Assembly (NCBI GenBank): GCA_039621445.1
Contig: CP154954.1
Location: forward strand, 21,464,954-21,528,953
Direction of reading: 5' to 3'
Length of the DNA: 64,000 nucleotides
From: Euglena gracilis
Lineage: Eukaryota; Euglenida; Euglenophyceae; Euglenales
Made by a program: the position numbers and the translations under genes
Part shown: positions 21,845 through 32,607 of the stretch, in pieces
Position numbering within the stretch: position 1 is the stretch's first letter
How the letters are laid out: every line of letters starts with the position of its first letter
Notes under the pieces: generated by a model
Database searches by the model: none
What the model was told of the DNA's origin: nothing
The model's input: the letters and a program-made list of their open reading frames with translations, nothing else

Positions 21845-22309
21845 CCTCCCTGGCCTTGGTATTGTTGGCCGCCCTGGCCTTTGTTCCATCGGCCACCATG
21901 GCCTTTGCTGTTTTGGCCGCCATGGCCCAGCTTGAACAAGGTATTGGTGTAACTGGGATATGGGCCTCCATGGCCCTTACCGTGACAGCGGCCTTGGCTT
22001 TGGTGTCCTTCGGGTTTTTCTGACCACTGTCTGCCAAAGTCTGTGGCCGTCGCTGGGTGGGTTTTTAGAAACTATTTCTGGGGGGGAAGGGACAGCCACG
22101 GTTCGCCACGGTTGCACTGCGCCGTCAGGTCGTCCAGCTGTGGCTGCAGCCAGTTCTTGTTGTTCAGCGACGCTCTTCTTCGTGTTGGCAATTGCATTAT
22201 TCATTCAAGTCTTGAATATGTCAACAATTTTTGATTTGATTTCAATTGTCGACGTCCTTGAATTGCAGCTCCTTTCTTCTGGGTTGTCGAAGGGCAAATT
22301 AAGAATCAG
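21845..22309 (-). pseudogene. DIRS B2 gag, N-terminal part
   Basis: Contains DGHRLWQTVVRKTRR and RWNKGQGGQQYQGQGGR, the latter matching RWNKGQGGQYNIGKP of B3. It runs into element A at 21,844 and resumes at 17,230. Frameshifts split the frame, but the order of motifs is that of B3 gag. Confidence 0.82.
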
Positions 22310-22432
22310 CCAACTCCGGCGAAAAAGGGCACTAAGCAGGGACTCCTAACCCAACGCACCCAAACAATCCAAACACCGCCGGCGAGCAAGGCATGGCCTC
22401 ACAAGGGCAAAGTGCGGAGCCCGAGGCGTCTC
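22310..22432 (-). repeat. 5' inverted terminal repeat of DIRS B2
   Basis: CAACTCCGGCGAAAAAGGGC to CCCGAGGCGTCTC. Its inverse complement is the inner 3' repeat of B3. The tip is the same as the isolated one at 11,190-11,223. Confidence 0.88.
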
Positions 22433-22540
22433 AAAGTTTCTGTCTTCTTCCTTGACGAAGGGCAAGGTTAGGAATCAGCCTCCGGACGGGGTGACGTCGT
22501 GCTGTGCACAGCGCAAGTCCCTGTTTGCCTGCCTTTGTCA
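22433..22540 (-). other. 5' leader of DIRS B3, beyond the B2 insertion
   Basis: The words TGACGAAGGGCAAGGTTAGG and AATCAGCC match the leader just inside the 5' repeat in A (21,695-21,720) and B2 (22,288-22,310). This places the other half of B3 to the right of B2. A B3 5' repeat should follow but is only weakly recognisable. Confidence 0.6.
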
Positions 22541-23768
22541 GTTACCCCCTGCAAAATCTCTGTCCAATTCTGTGTATTATGGAGGGCCAAATGATACTTG
22601 TCCAAAGTGGCTTGGGAGGTTCACCTCCCCTTCCCCTGGATGAGGTCCTTGGCAATGTCCCAGAAAAAGTGTGGCAAATTTTGGTGGCATATTTGTTTGA
22701 ACACCGTTTCCACAAACCTGTTCCTTTTTCGACATGAAAAAGGCAAATCTTTGTGCCTTGGCTCAGAACGAATTGCCAAAAAAGTTTGCACATGTTGGAG
22801 TTGGGGGGGTGGACACCAAAATTTTCAAAGCCCATTCTTTGAGGGCCGCCACCGCCACACACCTCTTGGAGAAAGGGGTCCAAGGTCTCCACTGAACCAG
22901 TTTTAGCGGTGCACCGATCAAAAACCGGCGGACGCTACGCTTGCAGCGGCCCCATGTTTCCTTTCCAGTGGGGGGGGGGGTATGTCAGAAAATGAAACAG
23001 GAACAATTCCCTCGCGTGTTGCACCGTTGAGCAATGAAAAGTCACAGAAATGCAATGCTTCGCTCATGGTTCGCGTTCGAGCTGTGGACGGAACGCTGTA
23101 TCTACAAATCAGCATGTTGGGTGGGCATGGGGGATGCAAAGAGAATCTACGCACTTCAAAAATATAAACAAAAAAAGCAGGATGGGGTTGGTCAAGTCGG
23201 CAAACACGTTCAAAGACTTTCAGAAAAAACCCATCAACTGTCTGAGGGTGCAAATTCCAGGGAACGTACGACTTCCAAATGCCGGGTTCCATTGGTTGGC
23301 CAATGCGGCAGCTTCCCAAGGGGTGGATCAAATTTGAAAACTTATGCCTAATGTCAAACACTTGTGCTTTCATGTCATGGGGATGTTGTGGGGCAGAGGG
23401 CGTATGGTGAAAAAAAAATGCATCTCCTGCATGGCTTGTTTCGGGCACAGGCGCAAGGCGCATCAAAGCAAAGCTTGGTGCAGCACTTGCATTGTGACAA
23501 CGTTGATGTAGACCCAAAGCTGGGCCTCAACCATCCAATCAAAAAACGTGAGAATCCGTCTCAAAAATGACGCACATAGAAATGCGAATGGACATGGATG
23601 CAACGAATACTTTTCAATAATATTCAGACTCTTGGGTTTAAGCGAAAGCCAATTTCGGGACCAAAATTGGCCAAATGTCTGCCAAGAAAATTTGACCTTT
23701 TGGAGGGAGGGTCCCCGGTGCATGGTCGGACTGGACCCCCTGCCATTATGGTCAAAGGGGACACCCAC
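22541..23768 (-). pseudogene. Unrecognised decayed reading frame
   Basis: The minus strand is nearly open for about 400 codons in three successive frames (23,768-23,463; 23,517-22,918; 22,892-22,542) that follow one another with small shifts. The middle frame alone is 199 codons without a stop in A/T-moderate DNA, with words such as FFHHTPSAPQHPHDMKAQ and EALHFCDFSLLNGATREG. I do not recognise a domain. It could be a decayed transposon protein or a host gene. Confidence 0.35.
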
Positions 23769-23900
23769 CTAAACCCTGGACACCTTCCTAGCCCTGGGGT
23801 AAAAAAAAAACAACCTTTAAATTGTTGGTTCAGCACTTCACAAAAACACACAATCTGTCCAAATCAAAAAAAAAACGGCACATGCACACACTCATATACA

Positions 23901-23940
<40 letters not shown>

Positions 23941-24943
23941 CACAACGCACACAAGTAAATACATGCACCTCATCCTAGTGCCTCGACAACAATGCCAATT
24001 GTTGTCAAAGCCAAAGCCCATCAAAGCGCAAGAAATCCCCCAAGAGGGGAGGGTGAGCTAACAACGTTCTGTGAAAATTTCTTAAAATACATGCTGCGCA
24101 CTAGCAACGGAGCTTCAATAAGAGCTGATGCATTTAGGGGGTCCAGATACTCTAATCGAGGATTCTTGCCATCGGCATACTGTAAGTAAGACAGACTTGG
24201 ATTCATTCCTTCAAAATTCTGTGGTTCAAGATGGGGAGAAGGCAAGCACTTCAAATTCGTGCCACAAGCAGGATTTTGAAACAATCCCAAACACAAAAAG
24301 AAGAATGCAAAAAAAGGTTTTGATGCAAGCAAACACAAAACACAACACAACCTACAGGCAGGACCCGAGAGGAACATGATCGGCTTTTTTCAAAAAAATG
24401 CAAAATAAAACAACTTAAAGAAGGGGGAAAAACTGTCTTCTTCCTGAAACAGTTTGTTTTGTTGTTTTTTGAATGTGCATTTCTGATTTCACGCCTTGCA
24501 CAGCTCTGGAAATTATTCTTCTTGGACAAGGAGAGCCGGGATATGATGCTGACCATATGCAGCTATTTCATACAACTTGCCCGGGGGGGATCGGCCACTC
24601 CTGAATGCGCTCATGTTGGCAAGGCAATATTGCCAAAAAGTCTCCAAAAATTCCAAAAAATTTCCGGCGCGGTTGGCGCCGGGCCAGCCACTGAACCCCC
24701 CCTGCTGCCTACCTCAAAACCGAAAGGCTTCCCATCTATCCCTGGGAACCTCCTGCAGCGGATCATGCCAACTGGCCGCCCTTTTTTTCCAGCCTGTAGC
24801 ATTTTTCCAGCCTTGGACCCTCCCCCCCATCGACGAGTTTAAATTCATTTTGCAGCTACCAAAAAGACCGGACACAAAAATCACACAAACCTTCCAGTGG
24901 TGTGCCAATGAAACACTGTGAACATGCCTTGGAGAGAAATTAC
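23769..24943. other. Intergenic sequence without a recognised gene
   Basis: A/T-rich with a CA microsatellite and short frames only. Nothing further recognised. Confidence 0.5.
23901..23939. repeat. (CA)n microsatellite
   Basis: About 19-20 uninterrupted CA dinucleotides. Confidence 0.95.
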
Positions 24944-25019
24944 CTCAGGTCGGAAGGTTTCACACACATCCTCCTCCATCCAAATGTCACAGATGGTTTT
25001 TCCTTGGCACCATTGATAC
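24944..25019 (-). CDS. Candidate internal exon, 76 nt
   Basis: Bounded by a good 3' splice site (TTTTTTTCCAG before 25,019) and a 5' site (GAG then GTAATT). It reads YQWCQGKTICDIWMEEDV, then CETFRPE, after one leading base. Flanks are A/T-rich. No domain recognised. It cannot be joined in phase to the 25,334-25,534 exon, so the two may belong to different genes. Confidence 0.45.
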
Positions 25020-25333
25020 CTGGAAAAAAACATCACATTACCAGAGTGTTCAGAGTAATACTTTGCTAGGAGTGGCATACAATAGAGGTCAAAGAATACA
25101 ATTGTTTTTTGCGGAAAATTTGACTGACTGATTATTTCAAAATAGGGTTGCATGATGAACAAAAATCGAGCAATGTGCCCATTTTCCTGCTTCAAATTTC
25201 ACCTGATGACAACAAATATTGGTGTTCTCAGCTCAGTTTTCAAAAAACAAACAGAATTTGTTGGAAGCAGAAAACAACGCGGACCCCCTTGTAAAGCAGA
25301 ACACTGGCATCGGTGGTGGCAGCAGAAGCACGT
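25020..25333. other. No gene; spacer between two candidate exons
   Basis: A/T-rich, with no repeat or coding signal recognised. Confidence 0.5.
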
Positions 25334-25534
25334 TCACACGGCCACCCCCAGCTCTGCCAGCTCCTTCTTCAGGGCGGGGATCATTGCCGTCCACTTCTCC
25401 CTTTCCTCCAAAAACTTGGGGCAGAAGCAGTGCTTGTCCACTCAAGGACTGCTTCCGGCCTCACGGAGGGATTGCTCGAAGAACAGGCCAGAATTGGCAT
25501 ACCGGAACCTCTCCTCAGTGCGCTGCATGGTGAC
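25334..25534 (-). pseudogene. 3' part of a host exon split by a hAT element
   Basis: In the minus frame: MQRTEERFRYANSGLFFEQS, an in-frame TGA at 25,442-25,444, then DKHCFCPKFLEEREKWTAM and LKKELAELGVAV before a stop at 25,334. The right edge (25,527-25,534, ATGGTGAC) is the target duplication of the hAT element that follows. The 5' part of the same exon is at 25,958-26,034 on the plus strand, inverted. Charged and helical; no domain recognised. Confidence 0.6.
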
Positions 25535-25857
25535 CAGGCTGTTTTTTTTACCAACCCCGGGGGGGGGGAGGAGGGGGTCCGGAGTACCTGCTCGGGCAGG
25601 CACTACCCCCCCCCCCGGGGTCGGATTTCGGCCTGCGCCCAGGCACATTCCTTTGAAAATAGGCCATTTTTTTGCTCTGGTGCCTTCGGCGCCAGGGTCT
25701 GTGCTAGAGCACTTTGGGCCGTGTGCCCCACCATTAAAAACCTCGTTTCCACCTCGGCGCAAAGCACCGGAGGAAACAATTAAAAAAAATTCTGTCCCCC
25801 TCTCCCCCCCGGGGGGGGGGAAGGGAGGTTCTAGCATTTTTTTTTCTAGCTAGTCCA
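25535..25857. mobile_element. hAT-like MITE, left part
   Basis: Starts CAGGCTGTTTTTTTTACCAA directly after ATGGTGAC. The interior has the palindrome GGCAGGCAC and the hairpin CCTTCGGCGCCAGGG also seen in the copy at 43,069-43,359. The right terminus is absent here and found inverted at 26,035. Confidence 0.75.
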
Positions 25858-25957
25858 AATTTGGCGGAGATTTGGCGCTGCGGTTGCCCCCCTAAAATTT
25901 TGGCCAAAATGCTGTTCTTGGTCTGAGCCAGTGTTCAAGTGAAGGTTCAAGAGCTTT
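25858..25957. other. Inverted intron segment upstream of the split exon
   Basis: Ends in GAGCTTTTAG, a usable 3' splice site for the plus-strand exon part at 25,958. Its position between the two MITE halves implies it is part of the inverted segment. Confidence 0.4.
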
Positions 25958-26034
25958 TAGGTGTGGAAATCGGCCCAACGTGGACTCAAAAAAGAAGCCC
26001 GAAGGGAACTATGGGGAACGATCCCAGTCACCAT
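25958..26034 (+). pseudogene. 5' part of the split host exon, inverted
   Basis: In plus: KSAQRGLKKEARRELWGTIP then VT, ending at GTCACCAT (26,027-26,034), the inverse complement of the duplication ATGGTGAC. In frame it continues directly into MQRTEERF of the minus-strand part at 25,534. Confidence 0.65.
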
Positions 26035-26160
26035 CAGGCTGTATTTTAGTCGGGTGCCGACCCCACCGGGGGGGGGGGGGGGTGCCTGCCTGGGCAGGCA
26101 CTCCAAGGCACAAAAATCCGCCCCCCCCCCCGGGGTTCTTGGCTGATTTTGCTCCAAAAA
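26035..26160. mobile_element. hAT-like MITE, other half, inverted
   Basis: Begins CAGGCTGTATTTTAGTCGGG directly after GTCACCAT. Read as its inverse complement it matches the right end of the 43,069-43,359 copy, including GGAGTGCCTGCCCAGGCAG. Confidence 0.75.
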
Positions 26161-26849
26161 AAAAAACCCAAAAGGTGGTGTGTTGATTGCCCATGAAACA
26201 GGTTGAGTTGAAAGGTGATCGGCCACCGATTGACAGGAGATTGACCGGTCCAAACTGGATGATATTTTAAGGGTTTTGCCAATTGTAATAAATCAATTGG
26301 AATAGAGAAATGTGTGGCAGTTTTCCAAATGTTGTTTGTGTGGGGTGTTCCATTTCGGAGTCTGGGTTTAAGCTCGAAGCGCCAGATAATTTTTGGGAAA
26401 CGTCCCTGGACAATTTTTTGATGGTCTTGGGGGACCCCAAGGGTCTTTTTGTCAAACAACTGTGTCCACGTGAAGAGTGAGTCAGGGGGAGAGCGGGGGC
26501 CAGGCCTTTGCTTAAAGGTTCGCATAACCCCTCCCCCGGGGGCTGGACTGCAGCTAGACCAAATTTGGACAGTGGGAATTCTAGTGGACCACCCCGGGGG
26601 GGGGGGGGCTATCAAGCCTAGCGGCGGAAAAAAGTTCTTTCCAATGACTGGTGTAAAGTGCCGAGAATTTCTGGGACCCCCCAAAGCTGGCCAAAAATGC
26701 CCATTTTTTGGCCCCCCTAGCTGGGAGGGATGGGGTTTCGAAAGGTTTTCGGATGGGGTGGTTGGGTGGATTTGGGCTTGGGAAAAACACCCCTCCCCCC
26801 GGGTCACCAAATGAATGTGGGATTGGAGTCAGACAAACACCATACTGTA
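26161..26849. other. Intergenic, with a hAT-like left end at 26,499
   Basis: CAGGCCTTTGCTTAAAGG at 26,499 resembles the left end of the element at 47,852, but no matching right end was found. The rest is poly-C/G-rich; no gene. Confidence 0.4.
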
Positions 26850-27110
26850 GCGTGTGAAATAACAATCGGAAAAATTTATTATCCACTCATTTTCCTTGAT
26901 TCCCCCTCAAACAGCTAAAACATGGATTTTGAACCGGGCAATAATTCACAACTAACTCTGGGGGGTTGGGCAATCACCCACCCAAAATCACCCAAAATCA
27001 GCCAAAAACGCATGTCATTTTTCCGACCACCCACCCACTTTCGAAATCCCACCCAGCCATCCCCCCCACCCCGGGGGTGGGGGGATGGCACCCGAATATT
27101 GGGAACCCCC
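26850..27110. repeat. Dispersed repeat, copy 1
   Basis: Shares GTGTGAAATA, TTGATTCCCCCTC, AAAACATGGA-TTTGAACCGGG and TCACCCA-CCCAAAATCACCC with 29,362-29,640, in the same orientation. Confidence 0.65.
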
Positions 27111-27319
27111 GATGCAGTATGCGTACCAGCCGATGACGCAACCAGCTGCAGAATTTCTGTATCCAGCATCTAGAAGCTAGAAGCAATCTGCCCATACAAC
27201 GGGAATAATACATAGCACCCCCCAGGGCTCAAACGGAGCCCGCATCTTGGGCAGATGATCCAGATGATCTTGAGCAGGGTGAGGCCCAAAGCCGAATGGA
27301 GGGGTGGGATTACACAATG

Positions 27320-28152
27320 CAGGGATCCTCACACGTCCGTGCTGGCCGAGGCCAAAATGTATCCGTGATTTTCCGTGATTTTCCGTGATTTTCTGTGATT
27401 TTCCGTGATTTTCCGTGATTTTCTGTGAATTTCCTGTTTCCGGAAAAGGTCAAAGGCAACATTCCATTCTGCACTGGAGCCATATTTGGGCGGTTGTGGC
27501 AGATTGTTTCTCCATAGTATAGTTCTGGAGATGCCCCAGTTCCTATCCGCACCTGTATATGAAAATAAAAATAAATTTGTACAGGAGGGGAAAAAACAAC
27601 CTTTTGTCCTTGAATATTTTTCTTGATTGCCCCTAAATGGGTTGCCAAAATCCTGTCAGCAGACCAATATAGCGATTGACCATTCCGCATACAGCCTGGG
27701 CGGAAAGATGGAAGATCATAAAACCAACACGCCCCCAACTTGTCTGTATTTCTGGAGAGCACCTATGATGCTTTCGAGGTCCAATTTTGTGACCGGGAGA
27801 CCAGAATGGAGGAAAACGGCCACAAAATCATCTGTGATTGTCTGGGTGAGGTTTTGCTTCTTCACTGACTCCCGAAAATCCAACTGCTTCAGTGGGGTGT
27901 CTTGGCTGGGAAGAAAATTTTACAATGAATTGGACGACATTGTCTGTTTGGAAAGGCAGAGAATGTGCAAAACATCCATCAAAATGTATCTGCACAAACA
28001 AAACACATTCAAAAAAAGCCCAAATTTTTTTTCCGAACCCTCCTCCTTGTCCGTGAATTTCCGTGATTTTCCGTGATTTCCGTGAAAATGGCCTTCCGCC
28101 CATTTCCGTGATCCTCCGTGAATTTCCTTTTCAGGACGTGTGAGAATCCCTG
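27320..28152. mobile_element. TIR transposon, 7-bp duplication family, copy 1
   Basis: Termini CAGGGATCCTCACACGTCC and, inverted, CAGGGATTCTCACACGTCC (one mismatch). Flanked by CACAATG on both sides (27,313-27,319 and 28,153-28,159). Subterminal arrays of a 10-mer (TTCCGTGATT) lie at 27,358-27,432 and 28,052-28,132. No transposase; a frame inside (27,627-28,076) is not recognised. Non-autonomous. Confidence 0.88.
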
Positions 28153-28569
28153 CACAATGCATAACCTCAATGCATCACACAACTGAAATTACGGATGCCA
28201 CAAAAACTAAAAATTGGCAGCATGTGAAAAAGTATGCAATCGTGCAATGCAAAAATAAATGCAATGAAGCGTATAGCATAATGCCCAATTCCAAAACTAT
28301 GCAATTTGTTACATAGAAAAAGCACAAACATTGACAAAAAGTCAGGTCTCGAGGAAAAATTGGTCCAAAATATGGAAAATTTTCAACTCAGAGGAATTTC
28401 GAGCAAAAATAAGGAAAATTGCCAGGAAAAAGCACAAAAAAACCAAAAAAGAAACAAAAAAACCTTTGTGTTTAAGAAACCCAAAACCCAGGATGTTACT
28501 TGATGTGATGCAAAACCTTTCATTCGTTTCATCAACCAAAAAACATGCACATATGAACCATTTGGTTGG

Positions 28570-28801
28570 CCATGCACCGAATGCACTCCCGCTTCACCTT
28601 CTCCTGTTCCTTGAGCAGCTGCTTCACCTCCTTCTCTAAGTCGATGGCAGCCTTCGTCACGTCGGACACCACCATGTCCAGCCAGAACTTCGCCTTCTCC
28701 TCCTCCGACTCCTTCGCCCACTTGTCGGCCGGCAGACCATGGCTGGCCTTCACCTGGTCCAGCAGGGCCCCCAACTCCTGGGGGCTCAACGGCAGGCACC
28801 A
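28570..28801 (-). CDS. Candidate exon, charged helical protein
   Basis: GC-rich island in A/T-rich DNA, preceded by a 3' splice site (TTTAAACAG). In frame it reads WCLPLSPQELGALLDQVKAS, HGLPADKWAKESEEEKAKFW, then LDMVVSDVTKAAIDLEKEVK and a Lys/Glu coiled-coil-like tail. The 5' splice site at the end is uncertain. No family recognised. Confidence 0.55.
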
Positions 28802-29361
28802 CTGTTTAAAATGCCTCAAAAATCTTTGAAAAAACAAACAACGTTTGACAACTTTTTCGCCAATGTTGTCTTAAACTGCCTTAAACTGTTAAAATTGATC
28901 CATGAAAAATTCATTCTAGCATAATTTTCTCTGACCGAACAAAAAAAAATCTCAGCAAAACCAAATCAACTCCAGGGAAAAAATCCTTCTGGCATTATCT
29001 ATCAACCAAATCTCAAAAAAAATGTGCTTTTAATTTTGGACAAATCCAAAATCAAAAAAGTTGGTTTGATGCTCGGCACCAAAAAAAACTTTTAAAAATA
29101 AAAAATGCCTCCAATAAATCCCTTTCAACGTAATGCCTGCTCAGCGGCGGGAAATTGGTCTGGCTGGGGTTCAGCTTTGTGTGCGTCAAGGGCTGCCCCC
29201 AGCAAGCGATGGCTGAACTTTGGGAAAGAGCAATTCAAAAAGCAGGCGAGTGCAATGTGTGCGTTATGCATGAATACATTGGGAGATTGGGGAATTGAGG
29301 AGTGGGACCAAATGATGGAATGGGAGGATAAACCAATGAGGGGGGGGGGGCATATCGGTGT
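28802..29361. other. Intergenic or intronic, no recognised gene
   Basis: A/T-rich to about 29,100, then moderate composition with short frames only. Confidence 0.4.
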
Positions 29362-29640
29362 GTGAAATACAAACAAAAAAAATTCTCCTCTCAATTTTGA
29401 TTCCCCCTCCATTAAAACATGGACTTTGAACCGGGAGATAATTCACAACTCCAACCCTGGGGGGTTGGACAATCACCTGCCCAAAATCACCCAACATCGA
29501 ACAAAAAAAGCCTGCAATTCTTCTGGCCAACCTCCAATGGCCCCCAAACCCATCCACTCACTTCCGAAACCCCACCCACCCCAAAAGGGTGGGTCAGCGA
29601 CGGCACAAAAGCTGCTTTTAGTGACACGAGTATGAGAACT
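29362..29640. repeat. Dispersed repeat, copy 2
   Basis: Direct copy of 26,850-27,110 (GTGTGAAATAC, GATTCCCCCTCCATTAAAAC, TTTGAACCGGGAGATAATTC). Confidence 0.65.
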
Positions 29641-31285
29641 CGTTCCTGTGGGCAGCCCTAAACTCAAGTCGTAGACAGCAGCGTCCTGGGAAGCAGCCAT
29701 TCTCAAGAGAAACGGACTGGAGAAAAAACAAAAACAACAGAAAGCAATGGAGCGCCTTGATTTGAAAAGGTGGCCAATGCAGTGCATTATGTTTCTGTTG
29801 GAAATTGAGAGATTGGGGGAATGAAACACAACAATGCAAACTTTGTCAAAATCGAAAAACATAAATCACAAAAAAAAGTGTTTGCATCCATCCCCCCCCC
29901 CTGCTGACAATGTTTAACTGACATTGGTGTGCTTGTGAGTTTCACACATGGTTAGTTTGCGCAAATGCACCTGAGCAAACCAACCACTTGCGCAACTTCA
30001 CATGACTGCAGTTTTTTTTTGAAATCTTAAAAATGAGATACTTTGAAGAATTTTGAATACAACACAAAAACACTTGCCTTCAGGGCCCAAATTGGGCATT
30101 AACAGTTGAGCCTCTGAAAAACCATGTTTGACTCTTTAAGCAATAAACCCTTAAACAATAAACAGCTACCCTAGATTTTATTCTTAAATTTCGAGTTTAA
30201 AGCTGTCTTGTACCCCCAGGATTTAGTCCGAAAATGGGGCACAATTCATTGGTACAAATGGTTTTGCTGGCTTCAAGTCACTTTAATGATTTTTTATTTG
30301 AAAAAAAACTCCCCCCCCCCCCGGGTCCCAGCCACAGATTCACTCAATGACCCTGGGGGGGAGGCACTTTCTTGGGCCCAAACCCACCCACGCACTTTTT
30401 CAAAAACCCCAACCCACCACACGGGGGGGGGTCAACCACCCATCCACCTACCCGAAATCCATCCAAAATCGACCGAAAACGCTGAAAAAACAAAACCCTG
30501 CCCCACGGTGCACTCCAACTCCCCCCAACCCCCCAGGGGCCCCCCAACCACCTGTGTGACCTCTCTCCGGGGGGGGAGGGGTCACACAGGTGTTAAATAA
30601 ATCTATGGTCCCGGCCCAAAACCAGCCAATCCCTCTGAAAAAACCAGTCACCCATCCGCACTCATCAACCACTTGTGGCGCCATTCTCTAACAGCCCATT
30701 CCTACCTTCTTCGTTGCATTTAAATTCCACTCCTTTCATAACTTCAAAAAAAATCTCCACACAAGCAAAAAGGTGGACCGGAACCCCACCTCAAAAACAC
30801 CACCTAGCGCTGGCAGTTGTCACATAGAAATGGGGGATCAATACTGGGTTTTGTGTATTTTTGGGGATTTCTTCCTTCGGTGAGGTCAATTTTGGGGATT
30901 TCGCAACTCAGTGACATGCGTTGGAGGGTCAAATCACCAAATTTGCACCATTCCCTCTGCTGCCAACACCAGAAAATTGTGAAAATCAACTAACGGAGGG
31001 CCCCCTCCTCAAATTAAAAACTAGAGACCTAATGCAGTTGTACCACATGACACAAAGCATCCAAAAGAGCGCAGTAAGGACATTCCATCCAGAATAAAGC
31101 AGACTGGAAATTTTGGATCAGAATTAAAAATATCAGAGTTCTTTTGAGGCCGGGATTGGACATACCCCCCCTTGCCCCTCGACCAGGGGAGCGTGGGCGT
31201 ACCCCGAGACCTGCAACCCCCTTATCGGGGTGTACTCAGTATATGGGGTCGGTGAGCAAGGGGATGGGCGGGTAATACAGGTAAC
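29641..31285. other. Intergenic or intronic, no recognised gene
   Basis: Mostly A/T-rich. Includes a C/G-tract-rich segment at about 30,310-30,600 with CAACCCACC and CACCCATCCACC words that resemble the preceding dispersed repeat. No coding signal. Confidence 0.45.
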
Positions 31286-31400
31286 CAAAATTGCCCAAAG
31301 AAAATCTTGGGCCTCTTTGGGAAAACGTGTATTTTCACAATGCATTGCCACTTGTTGCAGCATCTCGCTCAGTTGCCCAAACTCCATGGCTATCTTTAAA
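31286..31400 (-). CDS. Candidate internal exon, 115 nt
   Basis: 3' splice site CCACCCCTCAG before 31,400 and 5' site TTTTG-GTTACC at 31,286. It reads LKIAMEFGQLSEMLQQVAMH, then CENTRFPKEAQDFLWAIL. Helical; family not recognised. Same strand as the exons at 24.9, 25.3 and 28.6 kb. Confidence 0.5.
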
Positions 31401-32061
31401 CTGAGGGGTGGGGGAAATCTGACCGGGAACAATTGCCGACGGAAAAATTCTTGAGAAATATTGGGTGAATACTTAGAATGACGGGGAAAATCCTGGATGC
31501 CCGCTTAAAACGGCGGGGAAGAATTCTGGACGGAAAAATATTGTGAACCCATTATCCGGGAAAACCATCAGAATTCACATCAGAATGCTGAGGATTTCCG
31601 ACGTCCAACGTTCGAAAATTGGTGGAATCCTAACTCCAAATTGCAAGATAAAACAAAACAACACCATCTTTCATTTTGTACCATCAAATATACCTTCTAA
31701 CAAGTGATTTGGAACATGAATGCACTCCAAGAATTAACGCAAAGCGCCAAAAAAAATTCTGGGACGTTCACTGGAGGCAATTTGCCTTAAATTTGCCTGA
31801 AAAAAAATCCTTGACGGATCCTGAAAATGGCTGAAAAATCCTGGACAAAATTTCGCTTCCAGAATTGTTCCCATAACAATTCCCCATTCAACCCCCCCCC
31901 CGGCTGTGAAATACCTGCTTTCTGACAACAGCTTGCATTATGGCCAGGAAGAGCTAGAGTGTGTGTGTGTTGGTGTGTGTGTAGTCGAATCTTTTTGAGA
32001 CCTCAAAATTTTCTCAAAATTTTCATGCCAGGGAGCTACCTCCCCCCTGGGCTCTTGGACC
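31401..32061. other. No gene recognised
   Basis: A/T-rich spacer with a short GT-rich run near 31,965. Confidence 0.45.
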
Positions 32062-32345
32062 CAGGTTTGTATGGGAATCTCGGAGGAGGAGACCCTCCTA
32101 CCTCCAGTTTTCGGTCGCCGAACTTCTCACCATTGAGTGCAAAATTTCGGCCGTTTTTGGGGGGGGGTCAAAAAATCAATTTTTCTGAATTTTGATTTTT
32201 AATGGTGGGGAATCAAAGGAAAATATCCGCAGACCTAAATTGAAGCCCTTAAAATGCCCCATCTGACAGTTTTTTGATTTCCCCGCAACTCCCCGCCTAG
32301 CCCCAGTTATGACCATTTTGCCAAAATTTCATATTGAGGCGTGAA
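32062..32345. repeat. Dispersed repeat with hAT-like left edge, copy 1
   Basis: Starts CAGGTTTGTATGGGAATCTC. Also contains GGTCGCCGAACTTCTCACC, AAGCCCTTAAAATGCCCCAT and TTGATTTCCCCGCAACTCCC, all found in the copy at 45,206. The right terminus is unclear. Confidence 0.7.
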
Positions 32346-32424
32346 ATGCCGGAAGATTCTTTTTGCCCCCGTGGAGGAGGAGGGGGGAGGTGGGGGGACC
32401 CCCCCGGGCCCCCGGCTCCCCGAC

Positions 32425-32604
32425 TTAGAGTGGGGGGGGGGGGTTCTGGGTAGTCGACCGACTAGTCGGTCGACTAGTTCACCGACTACTAGTCGACCGA
32501 CTGGTCGGTGGGGGGAACTGGGTAGTCGGTCGACTAGTCGACCGACTACCCACTCTAATGTACTAAAAGGGGGGGGTCACCGACTTTTTAAGCCCCCCCC
32601 CCGC
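32425..32604. repeat. Left arm of foldback element
   Basis: A palindromic module (32,425-32,558), then TAATGTACTAAAAGG, TCACCGACTTTTTAAG and a C run. Its inverse complement is at 35,258-35,477. Confidence 0.85.
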
Positions 32605-32607
32605 AAA

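Larger units (their letters stand above)
15878..22432 (-). mobile_element. DIRS element B2, internally deleted, inserted in B3 and hosting A
   Basis: Left end at CTCGTACTCCCTCGAGG (15,878) and right end at GAGCCCGAGGCGTCTC (22,432), the same tips as B3. It contains 5' repeat, gag, lead-in and N-terminal RT, then jumps at about 15,958 into the outer 80 bp of the 3' repeat. Most of RT, RNase H, recombinase and the internal complementary region are deleted. Both edges are CTC, matching the B-family junction core. Element A sits inside its gag. Confidence 0.85.
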
